Source: an uncultured Campylobacter sp. (GTDB lineage: Bacteria > Actinomycetota > Actinomycetes > Mycobacteriales > Mycobacteriaceae). From it: 64,000 nucleotides of DNA. The notes under the pieces were generated by a model, which was given only the letters and a program-made list of their open reading frames with translations, did not search any database and was not told the DNA's origin. Each line of letters begins with the position of its first letter. The stretch's first letter is position 1. The translations under genes and the position numbers were made by a program. This document shows positions 8,659 through 16,672 of the stretch, piece by piece. The stretch is taken from the NCBI GenBank assembly GCA_946221035.1, contig CAMIME010000006.1:1-64000 (forward strand), given 5' to 3'.

Positions 8659-10059
8659 ATGGCTGATCAGGAATACCGTATTGAACATGACACGATGGGC
8701 GAAGTGAAGGTCCCGAAGAACGCCCTGTGGCGCGCCCAGACCCAGCGTGCGGTGGAGAACTTCCCCATCTCCGGTCGCGGCCTCGAGTCCCAGCAGATTC
8801 GCGCCCTCGGCCTGCTCAAGGCCGCGTGTGCGCAGGTGAACAAGGACCTGGGCAAGCTCGACGAAGAGAAGGCTGACGCCATCATCGCCGCCGCGAAGGA
8901 GATCGCGGACGGCAAGCACGATGACCAGTTCCCCATCGACGTGTTCCAGACCGGTTCCGGTACCTCCTCCAACATGAACACCAACGAGGTCATCGCCTCC
9001 ATTTGCAAGGCGAACGGCGTGGAGGTCCACCCGAACGACGACGTGAACATGGGCCAGTCCTCGAACGACACTTTCCCCACCGCCACCCACGTCGCGGCAA
9101 CCGAGGCTGCGGCCAGCGTCCTCATCCCGGCCCTGGAGCAGCTGCATCAGTCCCTGGACAAGAAGGCCAACGAGTGGCACGAGGTGGTCAAGTCCGGCCG
9201 CACCCACCTGATGGATGCCACCCCGGTCACCCTCGGCCAGGAGTTCTCCGGCTACGCCCGCCAGATCGAGCTGGGCATTGAGCGTGTGAAGAACACCCTG
9301 AACCACCTGGGTGAGCTGCCGATCGGCGGCACCGCCGTGGGCACCGGCATCAACACCCCGGCAGAGTTCGGCGGCAAGGTGACCGAGGAGCTGAAGAAGC
9401 TCACCGGCATCGAGCAGCTCTCCGAAGCAAAGAACCACTTCGAGGCGCAGGCGAACCGTGATGGCCTCGTCGAGTTCTCCGGCGCGATGCGTTCCGTGGC
9501 TGTGTCCCTGTACAAGATTGCCAACGACATCCGCCTGATGGGCTCCGGCCCGCTCGCCGGCCTGGGCGAGATCCACCTGCCGGACCTGCAGCCGGGCTCC
9601 TCCATCATGCCGGGCAAGGTCAACCCGGTGCTGTGCGAGACCGCGACGCAGGTCTCCGCGCAGGTCATCGGCAACGACGCTGCTGTGGCGTTCGCCGGCA
9701 CCCAAGGCCAGTTCGAGCTCAACGTGTTCATCCCGGTGATGGCCCGCAACGTGCTCGAATCCGCTCGCCTGCTGGCCAACACCTCCATCCAGTTCGCGAC
9801 CCGCCTGGTCGACGGCATCGAGCCGAACGAGGAACGCATGCGCACCCTGGCCGAGTCCTCCCCGTCCATCGTCACCCCGCTGAACTCAGCGATCGGCTAC
9901 GAGAACGCGGCCAAGATTGCCAAGCACGCGGTGAAGGAAGGCATCACCATCCGCCAGGCCACCATCGACCTCGGCTTCGTCGACGGCGAGAAGCTCACCG
10001 AGGAAGAGCTGGATAAGCGCCTCGACGTGCTCGCGATGGCGAACACCGACCGCAACTAG
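8659..10059 (+). CDS. fumC: Class II fumarate hydratase
   Basis: This TCA-cycle enzyme hydrates fumarate to malate. The 466-residue protein contains GSSIMPGKVNP, the fumarase/aspartase signature loop, plus TGSGTSSNMNTNEV and GRTHLMDATPVTLGQE with the catalytic His region. ATG 8659 was preferred over ATG 8653, which overlaps the AAAGGA ribosome-binding site at 8648-8653. CATAAT about 50 nt upstream is a likely -10. A strong terminator follows. Confidence 0.95.
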   Translation: MADQEYRIEHDTMGEVKVPKNALWRAQTQRAVENFPISGRGLESQQIRALGLLKAACAQVNKDLGKLDEEKADAIIAAAKEIADGKHDDQFPIDVFQTGSGTSSNMNTNEVIASICKANGVEVHPNDDVNMGQSSNDTFPTATHVAATEAAASVLIPALEQLHQSLDKKANEWHEVVKSGRTHLMDATPVTLGQEFSGYARQIELGIERVKNTLNHLGELPIGGTAVGTGINTPAEFGGKVTEELKKLTGIEQLSEAKNHFEAQANRDGLVEFSGAMRSVAVSLYKIANDIRLMGSGPLAGLGEIHLPDLQPGSSIMPGKVNPVLCETATQVSAQVIGNDAAVAFAGTQGQFELNVFIPVMARNVLESARLLANTSIQFATRLVDGIEPNEERMRTLAESSPSIVTPLNSAIGYENAAKIAKHAVKEGITIRQATIDLGFVDGEKLTEEELDKRLDVLAMANTDRN

Positions 10060-10078
10060 CGCTTAAGCCCCCGGCTAC

Positions 10079-10112
10079 AATCCCCAGCAACGTCAAACTG
10101 CTGGGGATTTTT
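10079..10112 (+). terminator. Rho-independent terminator of fumC
   Basis: An 11-bp perfect stem (AATCCCCAGCA at 10079-10089, TGCTGGGGATT at 10099-10109) with a 9-nt loop runs into a short T-run. It ends two bases before the ATG of the next gene, so its right arm also supplies the purine-rich bases ahead of that start. Confidence 0.88.
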
Positions 10113-10113
10113 C

Positions 10114-10629
10114 ATGCCTGATTCCTTCACCGAACTTCGCACGAAGGGCGGCTCAAACCGCCCGTGGATCGCCGCCGGTGTCTCCGCGCTCGCCGTCGCA
10201 CTCATCCTGATCGCGCTCGCAGGCGCGTACTGGTACGCCAACCCGCGCCCGGAGGCCGAGCCCACGGTGCCCCCGACCGTCACCGTCACTGCCGCCCCCG
10301 AGCCATTGCTTGACGACGCCTCCGGTTCCCACCCCACCGGCACATTCACCGGCACCCTGGTCAGCCTCCACGACAACGCGAAGGTACAGGCCTGGCCCGC
10401 GGTAGCTACCTTCGGGGGTGGCACCGGTTCGATCACCTATCCCCTCACCGGCTGCACCTCGGTCATCGCCCGGGATGGCTCTGCCACGCCCCTGACGAAG
10501 CAGTGTCCTGCTCCGGGTGGTGAGGGCCGGTGGGCCGTCGATACGCGAGGCGATGGCATTGTGCGCATGACGTACTTCGAAGGCGAGGAAGCGCTGGTGG
10601 AGGGCGAATTGTCGCCCGGCTTGCCATAG
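10114..10629 (+). CDS. Membrane-anchored protein of unknown function
   Basis: This 171-residue protein has one membrane helix at about residues 18-40, a proline/threonine-rich linker, and a small extracytoplasmic domain with two cysteines (near 112 and 127) that could form a disulfide. I do not recognise the family. Its start abuts the fumC terminator, so its expression from a separate promoter is unclear. Confidence 0.6.
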   Translation: MPDSFTELRTKGGSNRPWIAAGVSALAVALILIALAGAYWYANPRPEAEPTVPPTVTVTAAPEPLLDDASGSHPTGTFTGTLVSLHDNAKVQAWPAVATFGGGTGSITYPLTGCTSVIARDGSATPLTKQCPAPGGEGRWAVDTRGDGIVRMTYFEGEEALVEGELSPGLP

Positions 10630-10631
10630 GG

Positions 10632-10661
10632 TGCACCGGGTGTAATATTGCACCCCGTGCA
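10632..10661 (+). promoter_or_regulatory. 30-bp palindromic operator over the TetR gene start
   Basis: Arms TGCACCGGGTG (10632-10642) and CACCCCGTGCA (10651-10661) are inverted repeats with one mismatch, centred on the AT-rich TAATAT box at 10643-10648. The palindrome covers the likely -10 element and the GTG start codon at 10657. This is the expected position for autorepression of the TetR-MFS operon. Confidence 0.75.
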
Positions 10662-11262
10662 AAATGACGGGATTCGGGACAAGAAGCGACGGGAGACGAA
10701 GCGGCGCATCATCGATGAAGCGATCGAGCTGGTGCAATCGCACGGCTTCGACAACGTGACGGTCGAAGACATTTGCAGCGCCGCCGAAATCTCGCGGCGC
10801 ACCTTTTTCAACTACATGGACTCAAAAGACGAGGCCGTACTGGGGGTCTTCCCCTTCGCTCTGAGCCCTGCGGCCCTCGAGCGGATCCGGGCGACGCAGA
10901 CCCAGAACATGCTCGAGCTCATCATCAGCTCGCTGGACACCGTCGATGATGTCTACGGCCCGCCACCGCCGACCCGGCACGCGCTGCTCGAAGCGAACCC
11001 GTGTCTGCTTAACGCCGAGGCCGCGAGGAAGCGCCAGATGCTCATGGACCTAGCGGTCGCGGTCATTGATCACTTCGAGCGCTTCCCCGAGGACCAGCGC
11101 ACCGACGGCACACAGAAGGAAGAGGCGCACATCGTCGTCGGCCTGTTCCGCACCGCGCTCTCGCGCTACTTGTGGAGCACACACCAGGAGGCAGACCCGG
11201 TCGCGGAACTTCGCCGACACGCCGAGCACATCACCACCTACACACAGGAGCTGAAATGGTAG
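10657..11262 (+). CDS. TetR family regulator of the adjacent MFS exporter
   Basis: This 201-residue regulator has an N-terminal HTH (about residues 10-55): TKRRIIDEAIELVQSHGF, VTVEDICSAAEIS and RRTFFNYMDSKDE. The ligand domain is divergent. GTG 10657 follows a TAATAT box at about 8 nt, a leaderless start lying inside the palindromic operator. Its last codons overlap the MFS gene start by 7 nt, so the pair is co-transcribed and probably inducible by an MFS substrate. Confidence 0.9.
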   Translation: MQNDGIRDKKRRETKRRIIDEAIELVQSHGFDNVTVEDICSAAEISRRTFFNYMDSKDEAVLGVFPFALSPAALERIRATQTQNMLELIISSLDTVDDVYGPPPPTRHALLEANPCLLNAEAARKRQMLMDLAVAVIDHFERFPEDQRTDGTQKEEAHIVVGLFRTALSRYLWSTHQEADPVAELRRHAEHITTYTQELKW

Positions 11263-12806
11263 AAACCACCCCCAAGGACGCCCAGCCGCGCCCGAACGTG
11301 ACCCTCGTGTTCTCTGCCCTGCTGCTCACCATGCTGATGAGCTCGCTGGGACAGATGATCTTCTCCACCGCGCTGCCCACCATCGTCGGCGAGCTCGGTG
11401 GCGTGGACCACATGAGCTGGGTGATCTCGTCGTTCTTGGTCACCATGACCATCGCGATGCCCATCAACGGCAAGCTCGGCGATTTGATCGGCCGCAAATG
11501 GCTCTACATCGGCGGCATCGCGCTGTTTGTCATCGGCTCCACCATCGGCGGCTTCGCCCACACGATGGAGCTGCTCATCATCGGTCGGGCGGTCCAGGGG
11601 CTCGGCGCTGGCGGGATGATGGTGAACTCGCAATCCATCATCGCCGAGGTCGTGCCGGCACGCGAGCGCGGAAAGTACATGGGCGTCATGGGCGCCGTCT
11701 TTGGCGTGGCCTCAGTACTCGGCCCCGTGCTCGGCGGGTGGTTCACGGACGGACCCGGCTGGCGCTGGGCGTTGTGGATGAACATCCCGCTCGGTCTTCT
11801 GGCCATGACGGTATCTTCCCTGGTACTAAGGCTGCGCAAGGGGTCCGTCAAGGGCCTCGACGTGGATTGGCTGGGCACCCTGTTCATGGTCACCGCGACC
11901 ACCTCGCTCATCCTCACCACCACCTGGGGCGGGACGCAGTACGAGTGGACATCGCCCACAATTGTGACCACCCTTTCGATCGCGGTGGTGTCCGCAGTCG
12001 CTTTCGTCATCGTCGAACTGCGAGCGGACGACCCGCTGATTCCCCTGGGTCTGTTTACAAACCGCAACATGGTTCTCACCACGTTGGCGGGCACCGTCCT
12101 CGGCCTGGCCATGACGTCCTCGCTGGCCTACCTGCCCACATACCTGCAGATGGTGCACGAGCTGACCCCGACCGAAGCGGGTCTCATGATGCTGCCCATG
12201 GTCGTGGGCATGCTGGGCACCGGCATGGGCGTTGGGTTCATCATCTCGAAGACCGGGCGCTACAAGATTTACCCGCTGGCCGGCATGCTGATCACCACGA
12301 TCGGCCTCTACCTGTTCTCCCGCCTGCAGCCGTCCACGACGCTGACCACTCTCGGGGTGTACATGTTCATCTTCGGTTTCGGCCTCGGCCTGGTGATGCA
12401 GGTGCTGGTACTCATCGTGCAGAACTCGTTCCCCCTGGCGGTGGTGGGCACCGCGACGTCGACGAACAACTTCTTCCGCCAGATCGGTTCGGCCATTGGC
12501 GCATCCCTATCCGGGTCGCTGTTCATTCACAACATGCGCGGCCACCTCGAGAACCGTCTGCCCGACGCATTGGCGCAGATGGGGCCCGAAGGCGCAGAGA
12601 TTGGTAAACAGTTTGGTGACGGCGGTGCCAACAACCTCACCCCCGAACTGGTCGCCCAGCTCCCGGATCCCGTGAAGGAAGTGGTCCTGTCCAGCTACAA
12701 CGACGGGCTGACCCCCGTGTTTACGCTCATGGTTCCCCTCGCGCTTTTGGCGTTTATGCTCCTGCTCCCGGTGAAGGAAGAGCGGTTGAAGGAGGACCTG
12801 AGCTAG
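11256..12806 (+). CDS. DHA2-type MFS multidrug exporter
   Basis: This 516-residue permease of the 14-helix DHA2 group resembles EmrB/QacA/LfrA. It shows LPTIVGELGG in the first loop, NGKLGDLIGRKWLY (motif A) and GAVFGVASVLGPVLGGWFTD (motif C of antiporters). ATG 11256 has ACAGGAG 5 nt upstream, inside the end of the regulator gene. It probably exports a toxic compound sensed by the TetR protein. The stop codon lies in a hairpin shared with the convergent gene. Confidence 0.88.
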   Translation: MVETTPKDAQPRPNVTLVFSALLLTMLMSSLGQMIFSTALPTIVGELGGVDHMSWVISSFLVTMTIAMPINGKLGDLIGRKWLYIGGIALFVIGSTIGGFAHTMELLIIGRAVQGLGAGGMMVNSQSIIAEVVPARERGKYMGVMGAVFGVASVLGPVLGGWFTDGPGWRWALWMNIPLGLLAMTVSSLVLRLRKGSVKGLDVDWLGTLFMVTATTSLILTTTWGGTQYEWTSPTIVTTLSIAVVSAVAFVIVELRADDPLIPLGLFTNRNMVLTTLAGTVLGLAMTSSLAYLPTYLQMVHELTPTEAGLMMLPMVVGMLGTGMGVGFIISKTGRYKIYPLAGMLITTIGLYLFSRLQPSTTLTTLGVYMFIFGFGLGLVMQVLVLIVQNSFPLAVVGTATSTNNFFRQIGSAIGASLSGSLFIHNMRGHLENRLPDALAQMGPEGAEIGKQFGDGGANNLTPELVAQLPDPVKEVVLSSYNDGLTPVFTLMVPLALLAFMLLLPVKEERLKEDLS

Positions 12807-12819
12807 CCGCTAGCTCAGG
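12797..12819. terminator. Hairpin containing both convergent stop codons
   Basis: A perfect 10-bp stem with a 3-nt loop (CCTGAGCTAG, CCG, CTAGCTCAGG) holds the TAG of the MFS gene in one arm and the TAG of the acetyltransferase in the other. There is no T-run, so it may act as a weak bidirectional terminator or an mRNA 3' end stabiliser. Confidence 0.6.
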
Positions 12820-13337
12820 GCGCGCGGGAGGAGAAGCTCGTAGATGTCGCAGTCGCGCCACTCGCCCTCCATCTCGCCATACGACATCTGGGCCATGTTG
12901 TGGAATGTGCCCACCTTCTCAAATCCGCGGGATTCGTGCAGCCCCGCGGATCCCGAATTCTCGGGGAAGATCCACGAATGAATCGACCACTTCCCCAGCT
13001 TGATGCACGTTTCCACGAGCGTATCCAGCAGCGCTCCGGAGACTCCCTTACCGCGCGCGTCGGGGTGAGTGTAGATCGAATCCTCCACCACCCCGTGAAA
13101 CACACTGCGAGACGACGCTTGCGCCGCCGACACCCAGCCGAGCACCTTCGCATCGTCGGTCGCATCCACTGCCACGAAGACCGTGTCCATGATCTTCTTC
13201 CGCGAGAACTCTTCCCACGTCTGGCCCTGCGTCTCAAACGTCGCGTTGCCGGTGCTCAACCCCATCTCATAGATCGCCCGCACCTGCGGGTAGTCGTCGG
13301 GCCGAATCGGGCGGATGACAAAATCCGAACTTGGCAT
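12810..13337 (-). CDS. GNAT N-acetyltransferase (phosphinothricin-acetyltransferase-like)
   Basis: This 175-residue enzyme opens with IRPIRPDDYPQVRAIY and has the acetyl-CoA loop DARGKGVSGALLD, then GLHESRGFEKVGTF near the C-terminus. The pattern matches the Pat/Bar-like branch that acetylates small amines or amino acid analogues; the real substrate is unknown. The ATG at 13337 follows GACAAT at 7 nt, a leaderless start, so the longer frames upstream are not used. Confidence 0.85.
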   Translation of the reverse strand: MPSSDFVIRPIRPDDYPQVRAIYEMGLSTGNATFETQGQTWEEFSRKKIMDTVFVAVDATDDAKVLGWVSAAQASSRSVFHGVVEDSIYTHPDARGKGVSGALLDTLVETCIKLGKWSIHSWIFPENSGSAGLHESRGFEKVGTFHNMAQMSYGEMEGEWRDCDIYELLLPRALS

Positions 13338-13460
13338 GCGCCCCATTGTCCATAGCCCGCCCGCATCTCGCAAAGTGCGGCCCCGCTAAGTGGTCGGGAA
13401 AACAGCGGGGTCGGGTGTTGCATGACTGCCTCGTCGGCGGCTCCGCGCCCACCCCCACCA

Positions 13461-13506
13461 CACAAAACACGCCCCGAACCCCCTTGCGCAGGGGATTCGG
13501 GGCGTG
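13461..13506 (-). terminator. Terminator of the LGFP-repeat lipoprotein gene
   Basis: Arms CACGCCCCGAA and TTCGGGGCGTG at 13468-13478 and 13496-13506 flank an inner CCCC/GGGG pairing, giving about 15 bp of stem. On the minus strand the stem is followed by TTTTG, a Rho-independent terminator 17 nt behind the stop codon. Confidence 0.85.
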
Positions 13507-13522
13507 GTGTAGCCCGCCGAAA

Positions 13523-14125
13523 TTACTTGTTCGGGGTAATGATCGCGGTGAAGGCGTCCTCGGTACCACCGCGGGTCCACTCGATGGTGCCGTTCTCGAA
13601 CTCCTGGGTCCAACCGGACTTGTCAGCGTTCTCGGTCTCCGGAGCAACCGGGAAGCCGAGCTTCTTGTCCAGGCGGACGTCGGTCAGCCACTCGTTCGCA
13701 ATCTGGCCCCAGGTCGGAGCGCCACCGGTGTTCTCGTTCCAGGTGACGAAGTGCTCGTTGTCGTAGGTGACGATCCAGCCGTTGTCGATCTCCTCGACAG
13801 CCATCGGCTCGCCCCAAGCCGGCTCAGCGTACTTGTCCATAGCAGCGACAACGCCGGCCGGGACCATCGCAGCGGTGCCGTCGGCGAGCGTGATCTCCTC
13901 AGTCGCCTCAGCGTCAGCTGCAGCAGCGGAAGAGGTCGCGGCGGAGGAAGAAGCGGACTCGGTCACGGTGTCCTCAGCCACGGTCTCGGTCGCGGTGTTG
14001 GTCTCGGTCGCGGTTGCCACCTCGGTGGTGGAGTCGGCGGCGGTGTCGTCGTCGTTCGAGCACGCAACCAGGCCGGTAGCCAGGGTCAGAGCGAGGGCGG
14101 AAGCAGTGAGCTTACGGGAAAACAT
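13523..14125 (-). CDS. LGFP-repeat surface lipoprotein
   Basis: This 200-residue protein starts with a lipoprotein signal (LATGLVACSND, lipidated Cys at about 20), followed by a Thr/Ala/Glu-rich spacer to about residue 85. The C-terminal part contains KLGFPVAPETEN, then FENGTIEWTR, an LGFP repeat as found in corynebacterial envelope proteins that contact arabinogalactan or mycolate layers. Only one clear repeat is present. ATG 14125 has AAAGGTG 8 nt upstream; the frame extends upstream without a better start. Confidence 0.78.
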   Translation of the reverse strand: MFSRKLTASALALTLATGLVACSNDDDTAADSTTEVATATETNTATETVAEDTVTESASSSAATSSAAAADAEATEEITLADGTAAMVPAGVVAAMDKYAEPAWGEPMAVEEIDNGWIVTYDNEHFVTWNENTGGAPTWGQIANEWLTDVRLDKKLGFPVAPETENADKSGWTQEFENGTIEWTRGGTEDAFTAIITPNK

Positions 14126-14205
14126 GGGTAAATCACCTTTCGTATCGGATTTAGTGCTTCGACCATTATGCAAACTTTGGGTGAACTCTCGGTGTCGCGC
14201 ACCCC

Positions 14206-14865
14206 TTATCGGGGGCGTTTTCGCGTTTTCCTCTTGTGCGCGGACCGGTTTTGCGCATTGCCCCGCGGTGCAGTCTGTGTCGCGCGTTTGCCCTGCTGAG
14301 ACGCGCCAGCACCCTGACTCCGGGAGGAGTTCGGGGTGCGCCCCTTGGCCACCCCGACGAACTCTTGGATCTCGGGGCTGTCGTCGGCCACGCGCCACAC
14401 GAGTGCCACCTCGGTGTGAAAGTGGGAACCCGGGTCGGCGGTGAGCTCGCAGACGGCGATCTGCTTTTTCGACAGCGCGCGCAGAAGTGGCAGGGGCGCG
14501 AGTGCCACACCGACGTTGGCGGCGACGATTTGAAGGGCGGACCGGAGGTCGTCGATAAGCGATTGCTCTGTGAACTCGAAGTTGATGATCTCGCCCTCGA
14601 TGTCGTCCACGGTCAGCGTTTCGCCGGCGTACACGGAGTCCTTGGGCACGGCCACGCCCGCCGCCTCGGTGTAGAGGCGGACGACGTGGAACTCGTCTGT
14701 GACGCGCGCGTCCGGCAGCCGCATCAGCGCCATGTCGGCGCCAGCGTCCAGCTGCGCGAACGCGTCGTCCGACTGCACCGTGTCAAGCTTTGCGGACGTG
14801 TATTGCTCGTAGCGGCGAAACCATTTGCCGGGCTCCGTCCCAGTGACGAACGCAATGGTGAGCAT
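14206..14865 (-). CDS. LysR-type substrate-binding domain protein without HTH
   Basis: This 219-residue protein aligns by pattern with the effector domain of LysR regulators (TIAFVTGTEPGKW, DMALMRLPD, VAANVGVALAPLPLLRAL, EVALVWR). It has no N-terminal DNA-binding domain, and the sequence upstream encodes none. About 50 basic residues (QNRSAHKRKTRKRPR at the end) form a tail that could bind nucleic acid. ATG 14865 is preceded by TAGCAT at 8 nt. It is divergent from a DUF5997 gene with only 25 nt between starts, suggesting a functional pair. Confidence 0.75.
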   Translation of the reverse strand: MLTIAFVTGTEPGKWFRRYEQYTSAKLDTVQSDDAFAQLDAGADMALMRLPDARVTDEFHVVRLYTEAAGVAVPKDSVYAGETLTVDDIEGEIINFEFTEQSLIDDLRSALQIVAANVGVALAPLPLLRALSKKQIAVCELTADPGSHFHTEVALVWRVADDSPEIQEFVGVAKGRTPNSSRSQGAGASQQGKRATQTAPRGNAQNRSAHKRKTRKRPR

Positions 14866-14893
14866 GGGGCGTAATGCTACCGTGTGCCCCATG
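14863..14893. promoter_or_regulatory. Divergent leaderless promoters framed by an inverted repeat
   Basis: CATGGGGC (14863-14870) and GCCCCATG (14886-14893) form a perfect inverted repeat, and each arm contains the start codon of one of the two divergent genes. Between them lie TACCGT for the plus strand (7 nt before ATG) and TAGCAT for the minus strand. One protein bound here could control both genes. Confidence 0.6.
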
Positions 14894-15283
14894 ACCACAG
14901 AGCAACCATCCGGTACCGCGATGCGGCCCGTCACCGCCGCGAAGAAACTGGGCATCTACCTCCCGGCGGCCCCCGAGGAGTTTCAACAGGGCGCCGTGAC
15001 CCACGCAGAGCTGCGCGAGCTGCAGGACAACCCGCCTGAGTGGTTGCAGGAGCTGCGCCTGACCGGACCGCACCCCCGCCCGGAAGTCGCCCGCAAGCTC
15101 GGCATCTCCGTCACCGCCCTGAAAAATGCCGGCATGGATAAGGCTCTGACAACGGCGGAGATCCGGCAGTTGCTCGACGATCAACCCGAATGGTTGCAAA
15201 AGGCCCGCGCGACTCTGGCTGAGCAGCGCGGGCACAGTGGCGAAACTGATGCGGATGAGACCCCGGAGGAAGCTGGGGCCTAG
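14891..15283 (+). CDS. DUF5997 family protein
   Basis: This 130-residue cytoplasmic protein has two similar halves: KLGIYLPAAPEEFQQGAVTH then ELQDNPPEWLQELR, and KLGISVTALKNAGMD then QLLDDQPEWLQKAR. This duplicated helical pattern is typical of the DUF5997 proteins found beside a LysR-like gene in actinobacteria; function unknown. ATG 14891 is a leaderless start. It converges on glyA with a 4-nt overlap of stop codons. Confidence 0.78.
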   Translation: MTTEQPSGTAMRPVTAAKKLGIYLPAAPEEFQQGAVTHAELRELQDNPPEWLQELRLTGPHPRPEVARKLGISVTALKNAGMDKALTTAEIRQLLDDQPEWLQKARATLAEQRGHSGETDADETPEEAGA

Positions 15284-16572
15284 AGCATCTTCCAGTCTTC
15301 GAGGTCCGGGTAAAGCGGGTACTTCTCCGCCAGGGCCTCGACGCGGGCGCGCAGAGCGTCGATGTCGGCACTATCTCCGCCGATCAGGACCTCGGCGATG
15401 ACGTTCGCGACCTCGCGGAAGTCCTCCTCGCCGAAGCCACGGGTTGCAAGCGCGGAGGTGCCGATGCGCAGGCCCGACGTCACCTTTGGCGGGCGCGGGT
15501 CGAACGGCACGGCGTTGCGGTTGACCGTGATGCCGGCGGCGTGCAGCAGGTCCTCGGCCTGCTGGCCGTCCATCGGCGAGTTGCGCAGATCCACCAGCAC
15601 GAGGTGGACGTCGGTGCCGCCGGAGACGACGGAGATGCCGGCCTCGCGGGCGTCGTCGGCAAGCAAACGCTCCGCCAATACCTTCGCGCCGGTGAGGGTG
15701 CGCTGCTGGCGGTCCTTGAACTCCTCCGTGCCCGCGATCTTGAACGCGGTGGCCTTCGCGGCCACGACGTGCATCAACGGCCCGCCCTGCTGGCCAGGGA
15801 AGACGGTGGAGTTGAGCTTCTTGTGCAGCTCGAGGTCGTTGGTCAGGATGAAGCCGGAACGCGGGCCGCCAAGCGTCTTGTGCACAGTGGAGGACACCAC
15901 GTGCGCATGCGGGACAGGGTTCGGGTGCAGACCGGCCGCAACCAGTCCGGCGAAGTGAGCCATGTCCACCCACAGGTAGGCGCCAACTTCGTCAGCAATC
16001 GAGCGGAACTCCGCGAAGTCCTCGTGGCGCGGGTACGCGGACCAGCCGGCGATGATCACCTTCGGCTTCACCTCGCGGGCCTGCTGGCGAAGCTTCTCCA
16101 TGTCGATCAGGTGGGTGTCTTCCTCCACCTGGTAGGCGGCGACGTTGTACAGCTTGCCGGAGAAGTTGATCTTCATGCCGTGGGTGAGGTGACCACCGTG
16201 TGCCAGGTCGAGGCCCAGGATGGTGTCGCCCGGCTCAGCCAGCGCCATGAGCACAGCGGCGTTCGCCTGCGCGCCGGAGTGCGGCTGCACGTTCGCGTAC
16301 TGCGCCCCAAAGACCTCCTTGGCGCGGTCGCGGGCGAGATCCTCCACCACATCGACGTGCTCGCAGCCGCCGTAGTAGCGGCGGCCCGGGTAGCCCTCGG
16401 CGTACTTGTTTGTCAGCACCGAACCCTGGGCCTGCAGGACGGAGCGCGGGACGAAGTTCTCGGAGGCAATCATCTCCAGCGTGGTGCGCTGGCGGTCGAG
16501 TTCGGCCACGATTGCCGCATGCACCTCGGGGTCGTAGGTGGCAAGGTCCTGATAGCGGAGATCCTCAGACAC
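15280..16572 (-). CDS. glyA: Serine hydroxymethyltransferase
   Basis: This PLP enzyme converts serine and tetrahydrofolate to glycine and 5,10-methylene-THF. The 430-residue protein shows IASENFVPRSVLQAQGSVLT, NKYAEGYPGRRYYGGCE, DMAHFAGLVAAG and the PLP-lysine segment STVHKTLGGPRSG. The GTG at 16572 was chosen, with GAAAGGA about 11 nt upstream; a longer in-frame extension lacks conserved sequence. It is divergent from coaA, as in Mycobacterium. Confidence 0.96.
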   Translation of the reverse strand: MSEDLRYQDLATYDPEVHAAIVAELDRQRTTLEMIASENFVPRSVLQAQGSVLTNKYAEGYPGRRYYGGCEHVDVVEDLARDRAKEVFGAQYANVQPHSGAQANAAVLMALAEPGDTILGLDLAHGGHLTHGMKINFSGKLYNVAAYQVEEDTHLIDMEKLRQQAREVKPKVIIAGWSAYPRHEDFAEFRSIADEVGAYLWVDMAHFAGLVAAGLHPNPVPHAHVVSSTVHKTLGGPRSGFILTNDLELHKKLNSTVFPGQQGGPLMHVVAAKATAFKIAGTEEFKDRQQRTLTGAKVLAERLLADDAREAGISVVSGGTDVHLVLVDLRNSPMDGQQAEDLLHAAGITVNRNAVPFDPRPPKVTSGLRIGTSALATRGFGEEDFREVANVIAEVLIGGDSADIDALRARVEALAEKYPLYPDLEDWKML

Positions 16573-16672
16573 GGGCGTACTGGTCCTTTCATCGCAAAAA
16601 TTTACGTGCTTCGCCAAGAGTATAGGGAAGCGGTGGGACGCCCATACGGCGATTGGTGCGACAATGATCGCT

